This document shows positions 10,201 to 15,639 of a stretch of 15,639 nt of DNA, piece after piece. Below the pieces are notes generated by a model. The model ran no database searches and was not told the origin of the DNA. It saw nothing but the letters and a program-made list of their open reading frames with translations. Position 1 is the stretch's first letter; each line of letters starts with the position of its first letter. A program made the position numbers and the translations under genes. Where the stretch lies: the NCBI GenBank assembly GCA_036939355.1, contig JALLAP010000454.1, forward strand, positions 1 to 15,639, read 5' to 3'. The stretch comes from Thalassiosira profunda (taxonomy: Eukaryota > Bacillariophyta > Thalassiosirophyceae > Thalassiosirales > Thalassiosiraceae).

Positions 10201-10759
10201 GTTGAACGAGGTACTCTCGGCCTGGCAGTACATGGAAGTTTATGTCCTTTCCATCGTTATCGCGGCGTGGCAACTCGCCGGTGTGAGCGAATTCTTCTTC
10301 GACCCCTATTGCTCTCCAATGCAGGGCGCCTTCACTCAGTTGGCCTATTTCGGGATATTGGACGAGAGTGACGCGCGTTGCTTTCGTGTGAATGCCACCG
10401 TGATGTCGGCCTCTTGGATCTTGGTGGCGGCGAGCCTCATCCTGCTAGTTGTGAACCACTTCATCGTTGCGGCTTCCAAGCAAAAAGTGCAGGACGACAC
10501 CACTCCGGCAGAAAGGAGATTTCACAGCGACAGGTGGCTGCAGAGCAAGACATCGGGTCTGACCGTCACAGCGGTGGATTTGTCGATGAGCAGGAGCGAC
10601 GAAGAGGATGGGTATGATTTCGAAGAGCCGACGGATCCTGTGATTTTGCCGGTTGAACCGCGATTTACGGACTGGTACCAGGTGCTGACAAAACGAGGGC
10701 ACGAATTAGAAGCGGAGACGGCAATGGTGCCCATCGACGAGGTCAGCAGTCAAGAATAG
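4283..10759 (+). CDS. Giant TULIP-repeat plus PqiA-like membrane protein, probable lipid conduit
   Basis: A single exon encodes about 2,158 residues. The frame is open from a GTG at 4259, but the first ATGs are 4283 and 4298; the second gives the cleanest signal peptide (MRLLAWMLTAVLLVASSF). Residues 90-310 resemble a BPI/LBP N-terminal barrel: amphipathic strands, then C220 and C263, spaced like the BPI disulfide pair. Modules then begin near residues 321, 600, 964 and 1234 with a [N/D]F-x-[D/E]-[L/M] motif and form two super-repeats of about 640 residues. The second halves share FPL-x-DVLN-x-x-CWL (F791, F1415) and a CxxCS pair followed 56 residues later by a CP motif (C841-C897, C1470-C1526). 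One helix spans about 1555-1578. About eight more follow, in two copies carrying GKWSMVDVF (W1742) and AWQYMEVYV (W1981), the signature region of PqiA/LetA proteins. The C-terminal tail is acidic and probably cytosolic. PqiA/LetA proteins move lipids in bacteria. TULIP domains bind lipids in a groove. A combined lipid-transport role is inferred. Confidence 0.85.
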   Translation: MHLPSMRLLAWMLTAVLLVASSFSYAAEYPSHQESAALAAPERAFSYAADAPSYQGSAALAAPERTSSAVALPSRADIVSALLDHHRHRHLQQGQGQQPPKKFSTLNKLFSKISLRLPDATVSKSSLDLTITELVCRELNVGDIQLSHNAESNTSQRLNIDVSGLEINCSFRWEYRWTLFNGRGSGTARLDPSSAASVGLQFLSEDYNVHPPHDVGVPRCDANVQIADMDFDGDGLGIIAGIISLFESLIRGTIEGELNGVACDELRGLGDDALDDLLLMLSDEMEAYLQPLDPTLANPLFAESATQVPTIAAEEDAAEPLFLNFQELENYAGEWINSALDQVNAFLGPSETETFGRLGINTFIKDNLLNDDGMLAIDPSLFFDSGVIFEGHDKLTETTMSIEEIRVEGLDSFLEMDLLNAIGKYTLGNKLKLDYLHFEVDMEAVMKASSKSDAVFVGPNSPPVTERFTIDFTVAGIEVDASVFLGINTETLGNLELGSLLRSENILPCLAGALDRAEFTGLSVSVADLVPPTLSGFLDKGIDHLITQGAEALFAMYEQVLIRALPNFFQMEVRSMANDFIADALQKSECPTNDDIPAERFIDFRDMFMPAPEASVAGGAGDSRYGNIIPWAMKIVEDQLFSVDEEGLLALNDMLIAPLTKSQSGTEGAFKMNGTLIDLHKEEVERDIWTAFADSLRLTLSDLSVTGLHTLRAPFKILEPRKSSAHLLENQLSLGVPDKPLDASVRFGLQVGGPTSPLATDNLLDLSLRMPSMEVLAVLFATVREARLMQFPLKDVLNFSCWLSMIPESDGSSALDVGLAMHYLSVLFEGGIFAEASCVSCSNSWLEGLASVVDFLKEHKFLDGLMTRAASIAESVLQDDWVQGIVDKQIAAASTRCPHDASFGNLLPDKAYPTFRGTYELVDGILYTAFPMVQVIAVAIAEKHADLEVAPPVDIELDVPDDARLIDFTDLSPIAGWADMALDEVRKYLGSLVEGTQDLGITDMLKSFALDTNGLVTIPIVDQGFEAGGVKLSLYDVTLIGLDSFTLFDVLKASSPTTFGNTIKLGRLGVTLRAGLSVGDASSEQARMLANEMEMITVTLTLKDVDLDVSLLMAMDQQLMGEMKLGSILDTNHIFSCLLSTVHAVGLSEFVMDIGDIEDFSISGFISEDTNESVQKMTEAIFADYKSVVLDAIPSFTSHTVRPILHDIMQSLVGKARDDGGCPEPDASLDGMVDFRDLFLSEERALQMLGRGGSPYGNLISLLYSFLESTMAEAGENGLSKMNSLITSLTERQSSVGGDLNYPGFLFQQDVDIAINGLQAAIELAVSDVRVSNIDSLGAPIRVLQPVKGEPSVLNNTASIGVGPEPFQAEVRLLIKGKGDDVEVNNDFVMSISLENVEMLLEVLAQIQETPFLNFPLQDVLNLQCWLATVVTPVLDQYGIRKGEDNSGIMLKQLAMAVAEARLNIECISCSSPLIVEMASKLGSPEAVEDTTAAANMIFDYLSDLLGGDFVQNGLDKLLNEAAMKCPHSPSYNQNFAGLQYEELTAPEQSEDPYGFLIATITVIVLILVIGSVSFVVVRCVCKRRHNRWVGTLTRPQQRELESMQKDEEESERDVNRRMRSLVRSKEVPLLLRLFFPIVILGNIALFLSGHLSVGGTINISGSFGGQDFAVDDFFEFSMAKSTIEMWNAGAKSLAIMIVIFSGVWPYTKLLITLFLWLSPTRWVSSKRRGKILTWLDVLGKWSMVDVFVLLMTLASFRLSIESPDNLRFLPDDLYSINMMVVPLWGLYANMLAQFVAQISSHVIIHYHRKTTRAAVQAQEVDWDVAPSNLDTAPEKLCRHHFKLDYEASTKRATVKKGVHWLLSAAMLSFVILVICGCALPSFGIEVLGLVGLAVESGNQFEQANTHYSVFDLASMIMDQARYLDTAKDLVGLGTLASLLVITVFLVPLAQAASLLAQWFAPLTMKQRMRNTVLNEVLSAWQYMEVYVLSIVIAAWQLAGVSEFFFDPYCSPMQGAFTQLAYFGILDESDARCFRVNATVMSASWILVAASLILLVVNHFIVAASKQKVQDDTTPAERRFHSDRWLQSKTSGLTVTAVDLSMSRSDEEDGYDFEEPTDPVILPVEPRFTDWYQVLTKRGHELEAETAMVPIDEVSSQE
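4349..4480 (+). repeat. Two tandem 66-bp units just after the signal peptide
   Basis: Units 4349-4414 and 4415-4480 each encode 22 residues of the form FSYAA...SAALAAPER. They differ at roughly a sixth of positions by eye. The copy number is exactly in frame. The duplication begins at the predicted end of the signal peptide, so the mature N-terminus would start with this Ala/Ser/Pro-rich spacer. Confidence 0.85.
5243..8878 (+). repeat. Two diverged super-repeats of TULIP-like modules within the giant protein
   Basis: The first super-repeat runs about 5243-7130 and the second about 7166-8878. Matching landmarks occur in the same order: DF motif, GLDSF, GN-x-[LI]KL, a helix with a Cys (LPCLAG / FSCLLS), DFRD[ML]F, [RP]YGN[IL]I, LTKSQ / LTERQ, [RA]AP[FI], FPL-x-DVLN-x-x-CWL, CxxCS, and CPH. 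The repeats are visible only in protein, not as DNA identity, so the duplication is old. Confidence 0.8.
9176..10476 (+). other. Duplicated PqiA/LetA-like membrane domain of the giant protein
   Basis: Residues about 1632-2065 contain eight hydrophobic helices in two similar halves. Each half has a helix, a lumenal loop, a helix with a conserved proline (GVWPYTK / FLVPLAQ), a basic cytosolic stretch, then an aromatic motif W-[SQ]-[MY]-x-[DE]-V-[FY]-V entering the next helix. The two W motifs are 239 residues apart. Escherichia coli PqiA and LetA have the same two-copy plan with zinc-ribbon CxxC pairs in the cytosolic parts. No such CxxC pairs are seen here; only a CVC lies after the first anchor helix. 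Confidence 0.72.
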
Positions 10760-10761
10760 AC

Positions 10762-10776
10762 GGCAGCCGCGCTGCC
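10762..10776 (+). other. Small hairpin just after the giant gene's stop codon
   Basis: GGCAGC, a CGC loop, and GCTGCC form a 6-bp GC-rich stem two bases after the TAG. It lies in the 64-nt gap shared with the convergent lipase gene. It may be a 3' untranslated structure or chance. Confidence 0.35.
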
Positions 10777-10823
10777 TAGTGTACATTACAATAGAATTAC
10801 TGTTTGATAGCACTGATAGCTCT

Positions 10824-12704
10824 TCATACGTCGGATGATGCAAGTCGGCGCAGGAGCGTTTGATATCTGAAGGGTACATGCAGAGACAGATCAAGCGTCC
10901 GTGCATGCAATCTCAGCTCATTGCAGGACTTCTTTGCGTCGACTGCCTGGAGCCTCGTTTCAACTCTTCCATTAGCACTAGCATTCCCCTCTGGTTGGAA
11001 GTCAATCAGTGGCCCCGACATTCGATAGACCTTTCCGGGAGGCAGCAATTTCTCCGAATCCATCTCCTTCCGCAAGGCTGCCATCGCACTTTCGCACCAC
11101 TCGTAGTTGTCTTGTGATATATCCGTGGGATCGGCGAGCAGCTTGACGTCAGTTCGCTGCAAGATTTCATCCCGAAACCCCTTGTCTCGGCAAAGACAGG
11201 ACAGAGCCTTGGTCACGTCTGCCAAGTGGCCGAGGCTGATGGTTGCAAAAGGGTCGCCCTCGCCCATTACAGAAACGCACACTGACTCAAAGTCCGTAGT
11301 GCAGTTTGACGGAAAGACGCAGGGGCTGGCGTATCCTATCGATCGGACTCTGTTGGGGAATCTTCGTGACCACATCGCCGCCAGACAAGCGGCCACGCCC
11401 GCTCCCAGACTATGCCCAACGATCACCAGAGAATAGTCGGGGTGGGCATCGAGCTCGTCCGATATGATCTTGCCCGTCATCCTTGCTACCGATTTTGCGG
11501 CGTCAATCATGCCCTTGTGGGCCCGGCCCGCCAACAAAGGCGGGGTTATCGACCCCTCACCTTCGCCGATGTCGCCAATATCGTGGTCATCCTCCACAAG
11601 AAAATTCTCGGCCGAGGCACAGAGATCGGTCAGGATGTCCCGCGCCGACGCCGTGCCACGAATGCCCAATACAATCGCCTTGCGCTTCCTATTCCTCACA
11701 ACATAATACGCCGGTCGATTCGCCTTCGAGTGCCAGTTGGTCGTGACAATATCTCTCCTCTCGATCCCCGTGCTCTTCAGCAAGACGCGATTGTTTCCGC
11801 CCAGGTGCAGCCAGCCACAGAACGCAAAGGATTTCCACCCGTAGGCAGCGTTGGCAAAAGCACAGTAGTGGGATAGCTCCTCAAGCGTTTCTCGGTCAGT
11901 GATTGCAGTGCCACTTTCCTCCTCATCTTTACCGGCACCCTTCCTCGCCATCTTGGTCAGAAATCTTCGACGTTTGACGTTCTTAGAACCATTTCCATTG
12001 TCATCGGACTCTAACAAGAGACGCTGCAGTCGAGATAGGGCCATGATCGATGCGATCACGTCTTTTGGACTGTACAATGCAAACCCATCGACGACGCCGT
12101 AATCTGGAAATGCCTCGATGATGCTGTGTATCGTGTCGATCGCCCTTGACGTTTCACTGCTGACCAACTTGTTTATCCACGCGCTCAGCGACCGTTCTTT
12201 CCACCCCCCCTCCGGCAGACTTTCTATCCAATCATCTTCCTCTTCTATCAGTGAGCCATCTGCGCCACTCTCGCTAATATTGCATCCATTGTCAGTCACA
12301 TTATCACCCTCCAAAATACGGTCCAGATCGTCGAACGTGTGGTCAACTTCCCCATCCCCTCTCTGTTTGTGTGGCCTCCGTATTATGCTGGCAGTGCGCC
12401 CGATTATATTTCTAGCTGCGCCAAATAAGCGTTTGGGGATCCGCAGCCCCCTCCGCCGTCTCCGCCCCTCCTTCAGCTCAACGTCGCCCCCTCCGCAGGG
12501 TATATTTATAGCGCATAGCAGTGAGCTCTCCGTCGCGCATTCAACGGCGGAGGAGGGTGAAGGTGCATCTTGATTTGATCGTCTTGGATGCACCTTTGCA
12601 AATCTCAATGAAGGGGGCGCGTCAAGCGTCGCTGACGCGACCACAACGGACAGCAGCAGGAGCAGCGGCACAGGGGCCGCGAGCGAGGGGCGGCGGCCGC
12701 CCAT
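10824..12704 (-). CDS. Secreted or lumenal class 3 lipase, diacylglycerol lipase-like
   Basis: The preferred start is the ATG at 12704; the frame continues upstream only to a GTG. This gives 626 residues with a signal peptide (about 1-26, with a run of leucines). The first half (about 30-270) is low-complexity, acidic and basic by turns, with no known domain. The catalytic half begins near CAFANAAYGW and shows RGTASARDILTDL, matching the DAG lipase pattern RGT-x-S-x-x-D-x-LTDL; AHKGM; the nucleophile elbow GHSLGAGVAACL (S432); the acid in GEGDPFATISLGHL (D484); PPGKVYRM; and the catalytic histidine in LHVPFRYQTLL (H609). The triad is complete, so an active esterase cleaving acylglycerols is expected. 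Unlike animal DAGLs it lacks an N-terminal four-helix membrane domain and has a signal peptide instead. It converges on the giant lipid-binding gene with 64 nt between stops and shares a promoter region with the permease gene. Confidence 0.87.
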   Translation of the reverse strand: MGGRRPSLAAPVPLLLLLSVVVASATLDAPPSLRFAKVHPRRSNQDAPSPSSAVECATESSLLCAINIPCGGGDVELKEGRRRRRGLRIPKRLFGAARNIIGRTASIIRRPHKQRGDGEVDHTFDDLDRILEGDNVTDNGCNISESGADGSLIEEEDDWIESLPEGGWKERSLSAWINKLVSSETSRAIDTIHSIIEAFPDYGVVDGFALYSPKDVIASIMALSRLQRLLLESDDNGNGSKNVKRRRFLTKMARKGAGKDEEESGTAITDRETLEELSHYCAFANAAYGWKSFAFCGWLHLGGNNRVLLKSTGIERRDIVTTNWHSKANRPAYYVVRNRKRKAIVLGIRGTASARDILTDLCASAENFLVEDDHDIGDIGEGEGSITPPLLAGRAHKGMIDAAKSVARMTGKIISDELDAHPDYSLVIVGHSLGAGVAACLAAMWSRRFPNRVRSIGYASPCVFPSNCTTDFESVCVSVMGEGDPFATISLGHLADVTKALSCLCRDKGFRDEILQRTDVKLLADPTDISQDNYEWCESAMAALRKEMDSEKLLPPGKVYRMSGPLIDFQPEGNASANGRVETRLQAVDAKKSCNELRLHARTLDLSLHVPFRYQTLLRRLASSDV

Positions 12705-12947
12705 GGACGCGGACTGGTGGGTGAGCAACACAATGTTGGAACCCGCTCTTGAGACGCAGGAGTGTAGGTAGAGGGTAGGTACGTAAATTGCTAGGTAACT
12801 GGAATCTCATTTCCTCCCTCGACACTCACCACGGTCGGTCCTAGAGGCAGTGCTGCACGAAGGGCCTGAAATGGTGGAGGGCGGCAGGCAGCTGAGCAGG
12901 CCGTTGCATCGGCCGGCGGTGGTCTCGCATAGCGGGGCGATCGAGGA
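12705..12947. promoter_or_regulatory. Bidirectional promoter between the lipase and permease genes
   Basis: These 243 nt separate two divergent start codons, so both promoters and leaders must lie here. TAGGTA occurs three times (12765-12770, 12776-12781, 12792-12797), flanking a TACGTA palindrome. No TATA-like CATAAAAT is seen. A possible minus-strand GTGAGT near 12828 could be a leader intron donor, but no partner was identified. Confidence 0.5.
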
Positions 12948-15256
12948 ATGATCGGCTACAACTCGCTCGACAGCGCGGATTCTTGGTCCGACAACGGGCC
13001 GTCGAGAAGCAACGTTGCAAAAGACGGGAACGCGGCGCCCCATTTGTATTCGACGCCGGTGGTTTCCGCCCCGCTCATTACCGCCTTCGGGCTGCCCACG
13101 CTTCTCGAGTGCGAGCCTCCATCATCGACAGCTGATGTTGATGCTGATGCACGTGACGTGCACATCACCCCGCCATCGCCCCAATTCACATCGATACAGC
13201 CGCACAGACGATCTTTATCACTGCCCGTCTCTCCCACCAGTTCTAGAGAAGATCAGCAGGGCGTCCGACGGAGGTTGCGAAAGTCCTGCACCGACGGCAG
13301 TTCCGACCACCCCGCACAAACCATCAACGCCTACACCTACCGAGTACGAGCGCTGAGTGAGGTGGGGTTAGACGAGCACGTGCTTCGACTGCATCAAAAT
13401 CCGGATGGAACGTACAGCCACGCTACAACGGAACAAAGCAGCAAAATGCACGAAGAATTCGGGGAGGACGACGTGCCCGAGAGTGATACCGGACTGCTCA
13501 TGTCCCAAGATGTGAAGGGCTCGGTGTCGTTGGATGCCGTGACGGGGCTGGAAGAAGCGGTGGCGACAATGGACGAGTTGCCTCCGCACGTGCATCCGTC
13601 GATCCCGCCGGAGATGCTCCATCCGCAATTTACGCAGACGGCGCCCCCGCTGAAGCTCTGGCCGCTGGCAGTGCTCGTGTTTTACAGTGAGTACTATCGA
13701 TGTGCCACAGCAGGGTTGCAAATCGCGCCCACTGGTTTCTCACCTCAGACTTCCCAGATGTGAGCGGAGGACCCTTCGGAATTGAGCCCTCCATCCGCGC
13801 GGCCGGAAATTTCTACGCCATACTCGGCTTCCTCATCTTTCCACTGATCTGGAGCTTGCCAGAGGCGCTGGTAACGGCAGAACTGGGCGCCGCCTTCCAG
13901 GATCCGTCGGCGGGCGTGGCCTGGGTGGAGGAGGCGTTCGGGGAGAAAATGGCGTACCTTTGTGGCTATTTGGCGTGGGTGTCGGGAGCCACAGACAATG
14001 CCATTTATCCCACACTTTGTGAGTCCATTCGTTGCATTTGCCTCGCTTAGCGTGCGTGGGCTTACATTCTCATGCATCTTCAGTTATGGAATACGTCTCC
14101 AGCGTGGCTGGGTGGGACGAGGAGGACTTTGGCGGCTGGGCCCGTTTTGCTTCAGTGGCGGGGATAACTGTCTGTCTGGCAATATTGAACTACACCGGGC
14201 TGGAGATTGTTGGGAATGCGAGCTTGATCGTTTGCATCATCGCGATGAGCCCGTTTGTGATAATGACTGTCGTTGGGATACCGCAGGTGGTGCCATCGCG
14301 GTGGTTTCAGATGCCCGAGTCGCCCAAGAATGTCGCGGATGCATTGTTCGACGACGACTTCCAAACATCAGCTGGACCGCTACCGCTGCTCACTCTGGGC
14401 AGTGTCCTCTGGCGGCCCTACCTGAACAACCTCTTCTGGAATCTGAATAGCTTTGACAGCGCCGGAAGCTTCGCTGGGGAAACGACCTCAGCGAGCACGA
14501 CATATCCCAGAGGAGTGTTCATCGGATTGGTTTTATGCGTTCTCGCCTACATAATACCGCTATTGGTTGCAGTTGGCGCAACAGACTACAGTCAGGCTGA
14601 TTGGGTGGATGGTCATCTGGGGGCGGTGGCGATGGACATTGGCGGAAAATGGCTCGGTTTGTGGACTGTGTTTGCGGCTGGGATATCCAATCTTGCTCTC
14701 TTCGAGGCGGAGATGTCTTCAGACGCTTTTCAATTGATGGGAATGGCCGAACGGGGATCTTCCAAAGGCGTTCACAGCGCGGAGCAAGTATGGCACGCCA
14801 ACAACGGGCATCATCTTCAACTCCTGCGTCATCATTGCCTTCTGCACGGCTGACTTTGGACAGCTTCTGGAGCTATTGAACTCCGTGTACGCAATTTCGC
14901 TGTTGATGGAGTATGCGGCATTTGTCAAGCTGCGGCTGTATCACAAGGAGCTGCAGCGACCCTACCGAATCCCGATACCAGATTGGGCAGCAGTGCTCCT
15001 TGTGATGCCACCAACAGCTGGCATATTGGCAGTGATTGCAATATCAAACTGGTATGTGTATATCTTCTGCATCGGTGCATTGGCTTCCGGCGCCATCTTG
15101 TTCAAGATCTCCAAGGTGTCCAGAGACAAAGGATGGTGCGCATTCGATTTGCGAAAGAATCAGTATTCAATGCCTCCGCTGCACGATGAAGAGGTTGAAG
15201 GGCGAACAAATAATGAACAGTCGGACGATGACTTTGCGCAAGATGATATCAGATGA
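12948..15256 (+). CDS. PUT-like polyamine/amino-acid permease (APC superfamily), one-base frame break
   Basis: Three exons (12948-13686, 13758-14018, 14084-15256) encode about 723 residues if the frame is followed across a break near 14755. Residues 1-235 are polar and probably disordered, far longer than in usual PUT proteins. The membrane part begins PPLKLWPLAVLVFYNVSGGPFG, the APC entry motif split by intron 1. It continues with PLIWSLPEALVTAELG, LFWNLNSFDSAGSFAGE and SNLALFEAEMSSDAFQLMG, all close to plant polyamine uptake transporters. The frame then changes at an AERG motif, and LPKAFTARSKYGTPTTGIIF, LLELLNSVYAISLLMEYAAF and RPYRIPIPDW follow in the next frame. The C-terminal tail is acidic. 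Polyamine or amino-acid import is the family role; the substrate here is not shown. Unshifted, the protein would stop after a short wrong tail at 14853 and lose its last helices. Confidence 0.85.
13687..13757 (+). other. Intron 1 of the permease gene (71 nt)
   Basis: The donor is GTGAGT and the acceptor CCCAG. Joining TTTACA to ATGTGAGCGG gives FYNVSGGPFG, the conserved first-helix motif of the family. The Asn codon is split after its first base. Confidence 0.92.
14019..14083 (+). other. Intron 2 of the permease gene (65 nt)
   Basis: The donor is GTGAGT and the acceptor TTCAG. Splicing joins CACTTT to TTATGGAATAC and gives YPTLFMEYVSS, continuous with the family pattern. The Phe codon is split after its first base. 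Confidence 0.9.
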
Positions 15257-15284
15257 GCTGCCAGATAGTATCTAAGTAGGCTTG

Positions 15285-15639
15285 ATGTGCAGAGCGATGC
15301 TGCATCTCTTGGTCTCAACAAACCCGGCAACTCCTCTCTTGTTGCTGTTGCTCAATCAAGACATCACGCGCGCTGGCATCCACGCGGACGGTCGAGTCCC
15401 ACCATCGGTGACTTACGCTGTCACTTCGGAGCTTGAGAAGGCGCGCTCTCGCCATCTTGGCGAGCGTATCGCGGTTGAGCGGAATCGGCGTCACTTTGAG
15501 CGGTGGTCGTGGGATGGCTGGTCGAACTTGGGTTCGCAGTTCCTCATTTCTCCTCCGGACCACTTTGGCTTCATCGGAAACCGCCTCTTCCCGGCGGTCT
15601 TCACGTCGTACCTGGGGCAGCCGTGCCCTCTCGTCGCTC
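15285..15639 (+). CDS. Possible partial gene or 5'-truncated retroelement tail at the right edge
   Basis: A plus-strand frame opens after a TAA at 15273 and has ATGs at 15285 and 15297. It stays open to the edge, about 118 codons. It begins with a leucine-rich run (PATPLLLLLL) and then has a body with well-mixed aromatic and acidic residues, including FERWSWDGWSNLGSQF and RLFPAVFTSYLGQPCP. The latter is loosely reminiscent of the region before the zinc-knuckle tail in some non-LTR retrotransposon polyproteins. That is a memory-level impression only. The frame starts only 28-40 nt after the permease stop, which leaves little room for a promoter and would fit an inserted fragment better. It competes with the minus-strand frame below. 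Confidence 0.33.
   Translation, partial: MCRAMLHLLVSTNPATPLLLLLLNQDITRAGIHADGRVPPSVTYAVTSELEKARSRHLGERIAVERNRRHFERWSWDGWSNLGSQFLISPPDHFGFIGNRLFPAVFTSYLGQPCPLVA
15315..15638 (-). CDS. Alternative: 3' end of a minus-strand gene at the right edge
   Basis: A minus-strand frame enters from the right edge and runs 107 codons to a TGA at 15317-15315. It is very rich in Arg and Glu and contains RPPLKVTPIPLNRDTLAKM. A GTAAGT at 15416-15411 and a CAG ending at 15345 bound a 72-nt stretch that is a multiple of three with no stop, so it may be an intron or coding. The gene would converge on the permease with 58 nt between stops, like other pairs here. The high arginine content is what an antisense shadow in GC-rich DNA tends to show, so the strand is undecided. 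No domain is recognised. Confidence 0.32.
   Translation of the reverse strand, partial: SDERARLPQVRREDRREEAVSDEAKVVRRRNEELRTQVRPAIPRPPLKVTPIPLNRDTLAKMARARLLKLRSDSVSHRWWDSTVRVDASARDVLIEQQQQERSCRVC

Noticed and set aside
12705..12731. Upstream GTG start for the lipase
   Set aside because: The ATG at 12704 starts directly at a well-formed signal peptide, and GTG initiation is not expected here.
1..15639. CRISPR arrays, bacterial operons, tRNA or rRNA genes
   Set aside because: No regularly spaced repeats, Shine-Dalgarno-led gene strings, cloverleaf-like segments or ribosomal RNA signatures were recognised, and introns and signal peptides mark the DNA as eukaryotic.

Overview
The window is nuclear DNA from a compact, GC-rich eukaryotic genome. 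The evidence is three spliceosomal introns of 65-71 nt, all with GTGAGT donors and AG acceptors, eukaryotic protein families (CaMK/CDPK-type kinase, UNC93-like transporter, class 3 lipase, PUT-type polyamine/amino-acid permease), signal peptides, and very short gene spacing (64-100 nt between convergent genes). The family mix and the intron style suggest a stramenopile such as a diatom, oomycete or relative. That placement is an inference, not proven by the sequence.

Layout, left to right: (1) the 5' end of an unrecognised gene leaving the window at the left edge (minus, 1-108); (2) a 790-nt spacer; (3) a CaMK/CDPK-like kinase (plus, 899-2057, one intron) whose activation segment is missing and whose frame is broken at that point; (4) a convergent UNC93-like major facilitator (minus, 2158-3704) with a frame change in its central cytosolic loop; (5) a 578-nt divergent promoter region; (6) a single-exon gene for a protein of about 2,158 residues (plus, 4283-10759); (7) a convergent secreted or lumenal DAGL-like class 3 lipase (minus, 10824-12704); (8) a 243-nt bidirectional promoter; (9) a PUT-like APC permease with a long N-terminal extension (plus, 12948-15256, three exons) with a one-base frame break; (10) open frames on both strands at the right edge, of which at most one is likely real.

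The centrepiece is the giant gene. Its product has a signal peptide, a BPI/LBP-like N-terminal barrel with the family's disulfide pair, two long super-repeats of TULIP-like lipid-binding modules, one transmembrane anchor, and a C-terminal eight-helix region that reads as a duplicated bacterial PqiA/LetA-type domain. In bacteria PqiA/LetA works with separate MCE-repeat tunnel proteins to move lipids between membranes. Here a PqiA-like membrane part appears fused to a chain of TULIP modules, which would be a one-polypeptide lipid conduit. The DAGL-like lipase next door also acts on lipid in a secretory or extracellular compartment, but a shared pathway is only suggested by position.

Three of the five complete-length genes carry frame breaks, two of them at short direct repeats, while the 6.5-kb gene is intact. 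These could be assembly collapses, errors, or true allelic damage.
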